Notes under the pieces: generated by a model
Database searches by the model: none
What the model saw: the letters and a program-made list of their open reading frames with translations, nothing else
Told to the model about the DNA's origin: nothing
Assembly: GCA_001017865.1 (NCBI GenBank)
Contig: LATQ01000094.1
Span: 1 to 15,564 of the forward strand
DNA length: 15,564 nt
Reading direction: 5' to 3'
Source: Rhodococcus sp. IITR03
GTDB taxonomy: Bacteria; Actinomycetota; Actinomycetes; Mycobacteriales; Mycobacteriaceae
In this document: piece by piece, positions 1 to 8,594 of the stretch
How positions within the stretch are numbered: the first letter of the stretch is position 1
Layout: each line of letters begins with the position of its first letter
Translations under genes and position numbers: made by a program

Positions 1-279
1 GCCGCCCCGGCCCTGCTTCACGACCACGAGTCCCTGCGCCTCGAGCAGCCTCAGCGCTTCGCGCAGGGTGGTCCGGGCGACGCCGTAGTTCGCCATCATC
101 GTGACCTCGGAGGGCAGCACATCTCCCGGCTCGACGCCGTCCTCGATCATCGCCTCGACGATCTCGCGGGCGAGCACCTCGGCGAGTTTGAGCGGACGCA
201 TGCGAGGCGGCAGCGGCTTGAGCAACGTCCGGTTGCCCCGCTGCACGCGCTCACCTTCGACTCCGGTCGCGTGTTTCAT
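1..279 (-). CDS. GntR-family transcriptional regulator (FadR-like), 5' part only
   Basis: This is the first 93 codons of a regulator that continues past the left edge. It starts at ATG 279-277 with GGAG a few bases upstream. After a basic N-terminal tail of about 30 residues comes a GntR winged helix: LAEVLAREIVEAMI (first helix), then PGDVLPSE, then the recognition segment GVARTTLREALRLLEAQGLV and the start of the wing, VVKQGRGG. In FadR/GntR proteins this domain binds DNA and a C-terminal domain, missing here, binds an acyl-CoA or organic acid. The gene lies 45 bases after the acyl-CoA dehydrogenase on the same strand, so it probably shares that transcript and controls this locus. The fold is clear; the FadR subgroup and the target are inferred. 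A likely operator region is 1644-1805. Confidence 0.88.
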   Translation of the reverse strand, partial: MKHATGVEGERVQRGNRTLLKPLPPRMRPLKLAEVLAREIVEAMIEDGVEPGDVLPSEVTMMANYGVARTTLREALRLLEAQGLVVVKQGRGG

Positions 280-324
280 GGGTCCACTCCTCGCCTCGAA
301 TTTCCTGGGTGCCCACCCAACGTC

Positions 325-1643
325 TCACGCGTTGAGCGCGACCTGTTCCAGGAGGTCCGTGAAATTCTTCTCGGCGTCGGCACGGCGGTGGCACGTGCTC
401 GCTGGGAACCTCGCGCGGCTCGTACTCGCGCATCAGCAGCCGGGCACGGTGACCTTGTGCACCTCGTCCGGGCCGTCGTACAGGCGGGCTGCGCGGGCGC
501 GGCGGTACATGTATTCGAGGGGCAGGTCGGACGAGTAGCCCAGAGCGCCGTGGATCTGGATCGCCCGGTCGAGGACGTCGTAGAGCACCCGGCCGCCCCA
601 GAACTTGATCAATCCGATGTCGAGGCGGGCATCGCTGTAGGGCCGGCCCTCGTCGTGGAGGCGATCCATCCGCCAGGCCGCCTGCAGGGTGAGCAGACGC
701 GCCGCCTGCATCGCCGCATACGATTCTGCGACCCAGTCCTGGATCATCTGCTTGTCGCTGAGCAGCGAGCCGTGGGCCGTGCGGCTCACCGCACGCTCGC
801 ACAGCATGTCGAAGGCCCGCTGGCTCTGGCCCAGCCAGCGCATCGCGTGGTGGATCCGGCCGGGTCCGAGGCGGCCCTGGGCCAGGGCGAATCCGCCACC
901 GCGTTCACCGATCAGGTTTTCGCGGGGCACTCGGACGTCGCGGTAGATCACCTCGGCGTGTCCGCCGTAGTCGTCGTCGCGGACGTCCGGCTCGGCCATG
1001 GTCGGGATGTTGCGGACGACGTCCACGCCTGCCGTGCCGCGGCACCAGGATCATCGAGAATGCCTTGTGCGGACGGATGTCCTCGCCGAACTCGGTCCGG
1101 ACCATCACGATGTGGAAGTCCGCCAGCGCCGCATTGGTGATGAACCACTTGTGGCCGTTGATCACCCACTCGTCGCGTCGAGGTGGGCGGTGGCCGCCAT
1201 CAGTTTGGGGTCGGCGCCGGCTCCGGGTTCGGTCATCGAGTAGCAGGAGGTCAGCTCGCCGGCCAGCAGGGGCTCGAGGTAGTCCTTGCGCTGCTGTTCG
1301 GTGGCTCCGAGGGCCAGCAGTTCCGTGTTTCCGGAGTCGGGGGCGTTGTTGCCGAAGATGTGCGGAGCGAGGTGGGACCGGCCGAGGATCTCGTGCATGA
1401 GGCCGAGTTTGACCTGGCCGAAGCCGGCACCGCCCAGCGACGGCGGCAGGTGGGCGGCGAACAGGCCTGATCCTTGACCTGCTGCTTGAGCGGCTGGATC
1501 AGGCGGAGGTAGTCGGCTCGCCCTTCGCGGCCGCGGAAACGCTCACCGAGCGTCTCGAGGGGAAGGATTTCCTTGTCGACGAACTCTCGCATCCAAGCGA
1601 GCTTCTCTTCGAAATCCGGATCGGTCGAGAAATCCCAGGCCAT
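325..1643 (-). CDS. Acyl-CoA dehydrogenase (FadE-type), frame broken at five places
   Basis: FAD enzyme that introduces the alpha,beta double bond into an acyl-CoA. The start is ATG 1643-1641 (MAWDFSTDPDFEEKLAWM) and the end is TGA 327-325 (NFTDLLEQVALNA), giving about 440 residues after repair, a normal family length. Visible hallmarks are YSMTEPGAGADP (FAD/substrate loop), INGHKWFITNA, a full C-terminal helical domain with QIHGALGYSSDLPLEYMYR, and YDGPDEVHKV. The frame breaks near 1467, 1176, 1037-1042, 445 and 387-391. Each is repaired by one or two bases in a G/C run (for example, restoring GGG near 1467 gives VKDQGLFAAHLPP). Because homology continues across every break, I regard them as sequence errors. 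In the YDGPDEVH loop an Asp stands where classic acyl-CoA dehydrogenases have the catalytic Glu of YEG; this is seen in the ACAD10/11-like branch. The gene is divergent from the CoA ligase and upstream of the GntR gene. Confidence 0.92.
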
Positions 1644-1805
1644 AGCGCGCGGTCCTCATCGGTACGGGTGGCTGAGCGCCACAAGCAAATTCATGCCGTC
1701 CCGCTCGACGGCTGAAAACAAACGTACACAAAACCTCCAAACATGTCTATGTTAGATAGAACCTCTTCTCCATGCGCCTTACCCGACCCATCCGGAGGCC
1801 CGAGC
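1644..1805. promoter_or_regulatory. Divergent control region between the acyl-CoA dehydrogenase and the acyl-CoA synthetase
   Basis: This 162-base gap must hold both promoters. It is visibly richer in A/T than its surroundings between about 1710 and 1770. Two overlapping inverted repeats lie there: AACAT-N4-ATGTT at 1740-1753 and TCTAT-N5-ATAGA at 1746-1760. They are candidate sites for the GntR regulator encoded at the left edge, because FadR-type proteins bind short inverted repeats. A ribosome binding site GGAGG (1794-1798) lies 7 bases before ATG 1806 and decides the start of the synthetase. On the minus strand a GAGGA about 10 bases upstream serves the dehydrogenase. I see no convincing -35/-10 pair. 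Confidence 0.45.
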
Positions 1806-3323
1806 ATGAATCTGACGACGATCCTGGACATGGCCAACGCCAGCCATCCCGACCGCAACGCCCTCGGCTCGTGGTACGGCGGTACCACCTACCTCGAACT
1901 GGGCGAGAAAGCCGCGCACGGCAGCCGCGTGCTCACCGACCTCGATGCAGGCACCGTGGTCTTCCTCGGGATCAACGGGCCGATCCTGCCTGTCCTGACC
2001 TTCTCCGCCGCCTGGGCGGGAATACCGATCGCCCCCCTCAACTACCGACTCCCCGGCGACCAGCTCCTCGCCCTCGTCGGACGACTCGAACGCCCCGTGG
2101 TCGTCGCCGACAACGACTATCTGCCCACCTTCGCCGGGAGTAGCATCACCGCGATGTCCGTCGACGAGTTCGAATCCCGGCTCGCCGCCACCGAACCTTC
2201 GGCCGCCCCCGCGGAAGTCGACGAGGATGCCGTCGCTGTCGTCCTCTTCACCAGCGGAACCACCTCGGCCCCCAAGGGCGTGCTGCTCAAGCACTCCAAC
2301 CTGGTCTCCTACGTGCTGCAGACCGTCGATCTCGGCAGCGCCGAGGCGACCGACGCCGCCCTCGTGAGCACTCCCCCGTACCACATCGCCGGTATGGGAA
2401 CGATCCTCACGAACGTCTATGCGGGCCGGCGCATGGTCTACCTGGCCGACTTCTCCCCCGCCGGATGGCTCGACCTGGTCCGCACCGAACGGATCACCAG
2501 CGCCATGGTCGTCCCGACCATGCTCGCGCGCATCGTCGAACACCTCGACGGAGCCCCCGCCGACACCCCCGACCTTCGTTCCGTCGCCTACGGCGGGGCC
2601 CGGATGCCGCTGCCCGTCCTCGAGCGCGCGCTGACCGCCTTCCCCGACACCGGTTTCGTCAACGCCTACGGCCTGACCGAAACCAGTTCGACGATCGCGC
2701 TTCTCGGACCCGACGATCACCGCGCCGCGATGGCCGACGACGACCCGTCCGCCCGGGCACGGCTGACCTCGGTCGGACGTCCCGTGCCCGGAATCGAAGT
2801 CCTGATCCGGGACGAGAACGGAAACGCCACCGCCCCCGGCGACACCGGTCTGCTCTGGGTCCGCGGTGCCCAGGTGTCCGGTCACTACCTGGAACAGGGC
2901 TCCGTGCTCGACGACGAAGGCTGGTTCCCCACCAACGACCGGGCTCGCCTCGACGAGGCCGGGTACCTGTTCATCGAAGGACGAGCCGACGACACGATCA
3001 TCCGCGGGGGCGAGAACATCGCACCCGCAGAAGTCGAGGATGCCGTCCTCACGCACCCGGAGGTCTCCGAGGTCGCCGTGGTGGGCCTGCCCGACGACGA
3101 GTGGGGCGAACGCATCGTCGCCGCGGTGATCCGCACCCCCGGCAGCGACCTCGGTGCCGACGAGGTGCGCAGCTGGGCACGCAAGCAGGTGCGCGGATCC
3201 CGCACCCCGGATGACGTCGTCTTCGTCGACGACCTGCCGCGGACCCCGACCGGCAAGGTCGTCCGGCGACAGTTGATCGCCGAACTGACCGAGATGTCCA
3301 CCGCCACGGCAGGAGCACTGTGA
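1806..3323 (+). CDS. Acyl-CoA synthetase (AMP-forming, class I adenylating enzyme)
   Basis: Activates a carboxylic acid to its CoA thioester with ATP. It is 505 residues and intact. Motifs in order: P-loop FTSGTTSAPKG (about 148-158), the A5 motif NAYGLTETSS (about 286), GWFPTNDRARLDEAGYLFIEGRADDTIIRGGENIAP (A7-A8 region, split across the hinge), and PTGK with the catalytic Lys near 484. An in-frame ATG at 1743 would add 21 residues, but GGAGG at 1794-1798 sits correctly before ATG 1806, so I chose the later start; the earlier one would also place the coding start inside the inverted repeats. The stop overlaps the racemase start (TGATG at 3321-3325), which implies translational coupling. The chain length or ring type of the substrate cannot be told from motifs. 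The neighbouring racemase suggests a 2-methyl-branched acid. Confidence 0.93.
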   Translation: MNLTTILDMANASHPDRNALGSWYGGTTYLELGEKAAHGSRVLTDLDAGTVVFLGINGPILPVLTFSAAWAGIPIAPLNYRLPGDQLLALVGRLERPVVVADNDYLPTFAGSSITAMSVDEFESRLAATEPSAAPAEVDEDAVAVVLFTSGTTSAPKGVLLKHSNLVSYVLQTVDLGSAEATDAALVSTPPYHIAGMGTILTNVYAGRRMVYLADFSPAGWLDLVRTERITSAMVVPTMLARIVEHLDGAPADTPDLRSVAYGGARMPLPVLERALTAFPDTGFVNAYGLTETSSTIALLGPDDHRAAMADDDPSARARLTSVGRPVPGIEVLIRDENGNATAPGDTGLLWVRGAQVSGHYLEQGSVLDDEGWFPTNDRARLDEAGYLFIEGRADDTIIRGGENIAPAEVEDAVLTHPEVSEVAVVGLPDDEWGERIVAAVIRTPGSDLGADEVRSWARKQVRGSRTPDDVVFVDDLPRTPTGKVVRRQLIAELTEMSTATAGAL

Positions 3324-4455
3324 TGTCCGGTCCGCTCAGCGGCGTGCGGGTCGTCGAACTCGCCGGTCTCGGACCCGCCCCGTTCGCAGCATGATGCTCG
3401 CCGATCTCGGGGCCGAGGTCGTCCGCGTGGACCGGCCCGGCCGGCAACCGCACCGCCCGCACACCGACGTGCTCAACCGCAACCGCAGCCACATCGTGCT
3501 GGACCTGAAGAAACCGGAGGGCGTGACCGCCCTGCTCGACCTCGTCGACCGGGCCGATGTCCTGCTCGAAGGCTACCGGCCGGGAGTGGCCGAACGACTG
3601 GGCTTCGGGCCGGACGTCTGCCTCGACCGCAACCCCCGGCTGATCTTCGGCCGGATGACCGGATGGGGACAGAGCGGACCGCTGGCCCACACCGCCGGAC
3701 ACGACATCGACTACATCGCACGCACCGGGGCACTGCACGCCGTCGGCCGAGCAGATGGACCACCACAGATCCCGCTCAACAGCATCGGCGACTTCGGCGG
3801 CGGCGGAATGCTGCTGGCGTACGGCGTCGTCACCGCCCTGTTCGAGCGAACGAACTCCGGCCTCGGACAGGTGGTCGACGCCGCGATCGTCGACGGAGTC
3901 GCAGCGCTGATGGCGATGCAGTACGGCTTCATCGCCGACGACTACTGGCGCGACGAGCGAGGCGTGAACACTCTCGACTCCGGTGCTCCCTACTACGACG
4001 TCTACGAAACCTCCGACGGACGCTGGTTCGCGGTCGGCGCCGTCGAAGCCCAGTTCTACGCGCAGCTTCTCGACGCTCTCGAACTCACCGGGCTACCCGA
4101 CCGCACCGACCGTGCGAACTGGCCGGTAATCCGCGAAGCCTTCGCGAAGCGCTTCGCCGAACGCACCCGCGACGAATGGACGAAGGTCTTCGAGAGCGTC
4201 GACGCATGCGGTGCACCGGTGTTGTCCCTGCTCGAAGCACCCCACGACCCGCACAACATCGCACGGGAGGTGTACCTGGACATCGACGGCGTCGTGCAAG
4301 GTGCACCGGCACCGCGGTTCTCCCGTACCCGCCCGTCCGCGGTCCGTCCGGCGGGCTCACCGGGGCGGGACACCCGGGCAGTCCTCGAAGCCTGGGGCGT
4401 AACGGATCCGGAGAAACTGATCGCGTCCGGAGCGGCGGTCGACGACTCGGCGTGA
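3323..4455 (+). CDS. Alpha-methylacyl-CoA racemase, CoA-transferase family III, one frame break
   Basis: Interconverts 2R- and 2S-methylacyl-CoA esters so that an S-specific dehydrogenase can act on them. ATG 3323 overlaps the synthetase stop. The N-terminus MSGPLSGVRVVELAGLGPAP runs into a TGA after about 22 codons, near 3390. Adding one C (GCAGCCATG instead of GCAGCATG) joins it to MMLADLGAEVVRVDRPG and gives 377 residues. Catalytic residues known from M. tuberculosis MCR (His126, Asp156, Glu241) are all present, offset by one: His127 in GHDIDY, Asp157 in GDFGGGG and Glu242 in VGAVEAQFY. That spacing favours a racemase over a true CoA-transferase. Pairing with a ligase and a dehydrogenase fits catabolism of a methyl-branched acid (isoprenoid, sterol side chain or arylpropionate type). 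The exact substrate is unknown. Confidence 0.93.
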
Positions 4456-4461
4456 CGGTTT

Positions 4462-4480
4462 GCGGTGCACATCACACCGC
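4462..4480. terminator. Small hairpin after the racemase gene
   Basis: GCGGTG (4462-4467) and CACCGC (4475-4480) form a 6-bp stem with a 7-base loop, 7 bases after the racemase stop. There is no T-tract. It may weakly separate the ligase-racemase pair from the ABC transporter operon, but a 6-bp GC stem arises easily by chance in such DNA. Confidence 0.3.
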
Positions 4481-4580
4481 GATCCCATTGGACGGCATTT
4501 CGCCATTCCCCCTCGAACACCTCGCTGAATAGATTGCAGATCAACAGATCAGGCGACGCCGAAGCGAGGTGCTCGAGGCG
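4481..4580 (+). promoter_or_regulatory. Leader of the ABC transporter operon with a direct repeat
   Basis: This gap precedes the ATPase gene and may carry a separate promoter. The heptamer CAGATCA occurs twice, at 4537-4543 and 4545-4551, an 8-base periodicity. GAGG at 4566-4569 lies 11 bases before ATG 4581 and is the likely ribosome binding site. No clear -35/-10 pair was found, so the operon could also be read through from the racemase. Confidence 0.3.
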
Positions 4581-5737
4581 ATGGACACGACAACGTCCGC
4601 AGATTCGGCCGTGGTGGAGATACGCACTCTCCGAAAGAGTTTCCAGCGCAGGGACGGTGCCACGATCACGCCGGTCGACGACATCTCACTCGAGGTTCGT
4701 GCCGGTGAGTTCGTGGTGCTGCTCGGCCCGAGCGGGTGCGGCAAGACCACCCTGTTGCGCTGCGTCGCGGGGCTCGAACAACCCGACAGCGGCGAGATCG
4801 AGATCGGCGGAAAAACGGTATTCTCCTCCGCCCGCGGCATTCTCACCCCGCCCGAGCGGCGCTCGGTCAGCGTCGTCTTCCAGAGCTACGCGCTGTGGCC
4901 CCACCTGACGGTGTTCAAGAACGTCGCCTATCCCCTGCGTCGGCGTCGTCTCGGCACCGCCGCCGTCGCCGAGCGCGTCGCGCAGATGCTCGAACTGGTC
5001 GGCGTCGGACATCTGGCGCAGCAGTATCCGGGTCAGCTCAGCGGCGGTCAGCAACAGCGGGTCGCACTGGCCCGGGCGCTGGTGGCCGGCAACGACCTCG
5101 TCCTCTTCGACGAACCCCTGTCGAACGTCGATGCCAAGGTGCGCGACCAGCTTCGCGGCGACCTGCTGGAGATGCAGCAGGAACTCGGCTTCGCCGCCCT
5201 GTACGTCACCCACGATCAGACCGAGGCGATGGAACTCGGGCATCGCATCGCCACGCTCCGGGACGGCGTGGTCGAGCAGCTCGCGCCACCGCGCGAGGTC
5301 TACCTGCGACCGGCCAACCGTTACGTCGCCAACTTCGTCGGCCGGACCAACGAGTTCGACGGGCCCGTCACGCAGGTCTCCGGCGAGACCATCGAGTTCA
5401 AGTCCGCGATCGGACCGATGGTCGGCATGTCGAGCCGCGAATTCCCCGTCGGCGCACACGTGCTCGGGGTCGTTCGGCCCGAGGCGATCCGGATCACGGA
5501 CACCGCCCCGGCCGCCGGGACCAACGTCCATTCCGGCACTGTGCGTTCAGTCGTCTTCGGGGGCGCTCAGGTGCGGATCCAGATCGACCTGGACGGCGCT
5601 CGATCGAGGTGTGGCGTCCGAGTGACACCCCCGCCCCCGAACTCGGTTCCACCGTGTGGATCGACTTCGACGCCGGAAATTGCTGGCTCATGGACGGCAC
5701 CGAACTGAGTCCGGCTGTCGGACAGGACGACCGGTGA
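4581..5737 (+). CDS. ABC transporter ATP-binding protein (PotA/FbpC-like), one frame break
   Basis: Cytoplasmic ATPase that powers the importer encoded next to it. After repair it has about 385 residues, normal for this family. Walker A GPSGCGKTT (49-57), Q-loop VFQSYALWP (about 99-107), signature LSGGQQQR (153-160), Walker B LVLFDE (173-178), D-loop and H-loop YVTHDQTEAM (His211) are all intact. A C-terminal OB/TOBE-like domain follows from about residue 245. The frame breaks near 5597: adding one G or C after GACGGC restores SIEVWRPSDTPAPELG through to TGA 5735-5737. The start could be GTG 4569, but ATG 4581 has the better-spaced GAGG. The stop overlaps the permease GTG (GTGA at 5734-5737), implying coupled translation. 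The TOBE domain and the fused permease resemble Fe3+, sulfate and polyamine importers, so the cargo is not settled by this gene. Confidence 0.92.
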
Positions 5738-7518
5738 GCGCCCCGTCGCCGGTTGCAGATCGTCCCGCTCCCCTATCCGGGACGGAACCCGAGACGACCG
5801 CACCGCAGCGGTATGCCCGCTGGGCACAGCAGGTTCGGCACCGGCCATTGCACGCGATCACCGCCGCGGTCACTCTCGTGCTGTGCGCCCTGTTGCTGTA
5901 TCCGCTGGTCATCATGATCTGGCGGACCTTCGTACTCGACGGCGACGTGATCGGCTTCGACGAGTTCGAACGCGTCTTCACCGACCCCCGGACGCGATCG
6001 GCGATCGTCAACACCGCGATCATTCTGTTCACCGCGGGCCCGCTGGCCCTGGTCGTCGGTGGAATGCTCGCATGGTTGAACGAACGCACCGATGCGCGAT
6101 TCGGTATCGTCGGCGAACTCCTGCCCATCGCCTCGCTGCTGGTGCCGCCGATCGCCGGATCGATCGCGTGGACCTTTCTGCTGTCGCCGAACAGCGGGTT
6201 CGCCAACGTACTCATCCGCGACGGCCTGTCCGTTCTCGGTATCCAACTCGAGGACGGTCCGTTCGACGTCTTCAGCTGGTACGGAGTGATTCTCGCGTAC
6301 ACGGCCTACATGGTTCCGTACGCCTACCTGCCGCTGGCGGCATCGCTTCGTTCCCTCGACCCGGCGCTGGAAGAGGCCGCCCGCATGGCGGGTTCGTCTC
6401 CGCTCCGGACCTTCGTCACGGTGACGCTGCCCGCCGTCAAACCGGCCGCGCTGTCCGCGGTCTTCCTCGTGACGGTCGTCGGTCTCGGAATCTATTCGGT
6501 TCCGAGCATCCTCGGCACCAGATCCGGTATCGACGTGGTGTCCACCCGCATCGTGCAGGCGATGAAGTTCTCCTATCCACCCGACACGCGCACTGCCCTG
6601 CTGCTCGGCCTTGCGATGCTCGTGGTGATCGGTGTCGTCTGGATTCTCCAGTCCCGCAGTGCCCGCAGCAGCAACTTCGCGCGGATCTCGTCGCGTGGAC
6701 AGTCCGATGCTGTCGTGACACTCGGCCGGTGGCGTCCGGTCGCTCGCATCGGCATGCTCGGCTACCTGCTGATGATGTCGGTGGTGCCGTTGTCTGCGAT
6801 CCTGTTCGTCTCGCTGCAGCGTTACTGGACCCCGGACGTGAAGTGGGACGAACTCGGCCTGCACAACTATCGCGCTCTCCTCGCGAGCAGCGGGCCCGCC
6901 GGCGAAGCGCTGCGCAACAGCCTGTGGCTCGGCGTGGTGGGTAGCGTCATCGGTGTTCTCGCAGCTGTTTTCGCTGCGCTGTACCTGCACCGCAGTACGG
7001 CGTGGCAGGCGCGGGTGGCCGACGGCGTCCTCAAACTGCCCGGCAACATGTCGCACATCGTTCTGGCCGTCGCATTCGTCCTCGCCTTCGCCGGTGACCC
7101 CTTCCGGCTCGGGAACACTCGCTGGCTGCTGCTGATCGCTTTCATCGCGGTGTACCTCTACCAGGCCGTGTTGCAATCGTCCGACGCGTTGTCCCGGGTC
7201 GGCAACGACCTGATGGATGCCTCGTACACCTCCGGCCACGGGGAAGGCCGCACTCTGCGTTGGGTGACGCTGCCGCTGATGGCGCCCGGGCTCGTCTCCG
7301 CCGGGATCCTGTTCTTCGTCCACATCATCGGGGATGTCAACGCTGCCGCAATCCTGGCCGGGTCCCGTAATCCCGTCGTCGGTTCGACGCTCGTCGACCT
7401 CTACGAAGGCGGCGATCACGCTCAACTCGCAGCGCTCGCAGGCATTCTCAGCCTGATCTCGGTGCTGTTCGTGCTCACCGCCCTGTCGCTCGCCCGGTTC
7501 CTCGGCCGCCGCCGATAA
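5734..7518 (+). CDS. ABC transporter permease, two transmembrane domains fused (FbpB-like)
   Basis: Inner-membrane channel of the importer, 594 residues and intact. The start is GTG 5734, overlapping the ATPase stop; longer in-frame upstream ATGs would lie inside the ATPase C-terminus and are not used. About 12 hydrophobic segments are visible in two groups of six, for example AAVTLVLCALLLYPLVIMIW at the N-terminus and GILSLISVLFVLTALSLARF at the end. Each half has an EAA coupling loop that contacts the ATPase: EEAARMAGSSPLRTFVTVTL from about residue 213 and DASYTSGHGEGRTLRWVTL from about residue 495. Fused double permeases of this kind are typical of FbpB/AfuB-type importers. The second loop departs from the EAA consensus (DASYTSG), so the two halves are not equivalent. 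The binding-protein gene follows after a 36-base gap. Confidence 0.93.
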   Translation: MSAPSPVADRPAPLSGTEPETTAPQRYARWAQQVRHRPLHAITAAVTLVLCALLLYPLVIMIWRTFVLDGDVIGFDEFERVFTDPRTRSAIVNTAIILFTAGPLALVVGGMLAWLNERTDARFGIVGELLPIASLLVPPIAGSIAWTFLLSPNSGFANVLIRDGLSVLGIQLEDGPFDVFSWYGVILAYTAYMVPYAYLPLAASLRSLDPALEEAARMAGSSPLRTFVTVTLPAVKPAALSAVFLVTVVGLGIYSVPSILGTRSGIDVVSTRIVQAMKFSYPPDTRTALLLGLAMLVVIGVVWILQSRSARSSNFARISSRGQSDAVVTLGRWRPVARIGMLGYLLMMSVVPLSAILFVSLQRYWTPDVKWDELGLHNYRALLASSGPAGEALRNSLWLGVVGSVIGVLAAVFAALYLHRSTAWQARVADGVLKLPGNMSHIVLAVAFVLAFAGDPFRLGNTRWLLLIAFIAVYLYQAVLQSSDALSRVGNDLMDASYTSGHGEGRTLRWVTLPLMAPGLVSAGILFFVHIIGDVNAAAILAGSRNPVVGSTLVDLYEGGDHAQLAALAGILSLISVLFVLTALSLARFLGRRR

Positions 7519-7554
7519 CTCCACGCGGCCCACATCTCAGAGAGGTACAGTCCC

Positions 7555-8594
7555 ATGCCTTCATCGATCCGACGCCGACTCCACCTCGTCGGCGCCCTCA
7601 GCACCATCGCCCTGCTTCTCGCTGCCTGCGGTGAGAGCACAGGGGAGGGCCCCACCGAAGCGATGGACTCCTTCGACGCGATCGTCGAGGCAGCGCAGGA
7701 GGAAGGCAGCGTGGTCGTCTACAGCGCCTACAACGCCGAGCTCACCCAGAGCCTGGCCGACGCGTTCGAAGACGAGTACTCCATCACCGTGCAGGTCGTC
7801 CGCCAAGCGAGCGCCGACCTCAACGCCCGGTTCGCCGCCGAATCCGAAGCCGGATCGCTCGGCGCCGACGTCCTGTGGCAACCCGACCCGGTGTTCGCCG
7901 GAGACGTCGCCGAGAAGGGGTGGCTGGCACCGCTGGATCCCGCGCAGATCCCCAATCTGGAACGGGTCGATGCGGCCGAGCAGACCGAGTACACCGTGCC
8001 GGTGCTGGAGCAGCCGTGGGGCATCGCCTACAACACCGACCTGGTCACAGGGACCCCTCCGACTTCGTGGGAGGACCTGATCACCGGTGACGCCATCGCA
8101 CGCGGATTGCTGGTCGCTGCACCGCAGAACAGCGTCGCCACCGCCGGTGTCTACAACTTCTGGCTCGACACCTTCGGCGAGGAGTTCTTCACCGAACTCC
8201 AGCAGACCCAGAACTACTCCATGGGTGATTCGGTCAGCAACGCCATTCAGCAGGTCGCGGCGGGCGAGGTGGGCGCATTCGTGCCTGCTCCGCTGAGCAC
8301 GGTGTCGACGGTGCAGAAGGCGGGGGCGCCCGTCGAGGTCGTCGTCCCGGACAACACCACCGGCTTCGCGATGCTTGCTCCATCAGCGGCACCGCCCCCA
8401 ATCCGAACGCGGCCCGGTTGTTCGTCGAGTTCCTCCTCTCCGATTCCGGACAGGCGATCGCGGTGGGTGATCTCGCGGTGCCGGTCGTCGAATCGGTGAC
8501 CACCGGAGTGTCGCGTCCGGCCGAGTACGTTCCCACCGACAACGTGGCGACCAGTTCCCGCCTGGACGAGATCGTCGAGCTGGTCACGCCGTGA
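7555..8594 (+). CDS. ABC transporter substrate-binding lipoprotein (AfuA/FbpA-like), one frame break
   Basis: Extracytoplasmic receptor of the importer. AGAGG (7541-7545) precedes ATG 7555. The basic N-terminus and hydrophobic stretch end in a lipobox L-A-A-C with the lipidated Cys at residue 25, so it is membrane-anchored. The mature part begins FDAIVEAAQEEGSVVVYSAYN, a typical start for family-1 iron-type binding proteins, and includes PWGIAYNTD and SWEDLI. The frame breaks near 8380: adding one C (MLAPISGTAPNPN) restores NAARLFVEFLLSDSGQAIAV through to TGA 8592-8594, 346 residues. Iron-binding members carry an adjacent Tyr-Tyr pair; none is present here, which argues against ferric iron and leaves an organic anion as a better guess. 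The stop overlaps the next gene's GTG (GTGA, 8591-8594). Confidence 0.9.

Noticed and set aside
433..1643. Several separate small genes in place of one acyl-CoA dehydrogenase
   Set aside because: The pieces are consecutive, non-overlapping parts of a single family sequence and rejoin with one- or two-base corrections.
1743..1805. Upstream ATG start for the acyl-CoA synthetase
   Set aside because: It has no ribosome binding site and lies within the inverted repeats, while GGAGG is properly placed before ATG 1806.
1779..3056. Long open frame on the minus strand opposite the acyl-CoA synthetase
   Set aside because: It is a Gly/Asp/Val-rich composition shadow of a well-supported gene, with no domain and no ribosome binding site.
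3323..3400. Programmed frameshift at the racemase start, or at the other breaks
   Set aside because: The break sites share no slippery heptamer or downstream structure, occur in unrelated genes, and are all explained by missing G/C bases.
5773..7533. 586-codon open frame on the minus strand opposite the permease
   Set aside because: It is charged, Arg/Asp/Gln-rich and domain-free, whereas the plus strand has twelve membrane segments and two EAA loops. It is a high-GC shadow.
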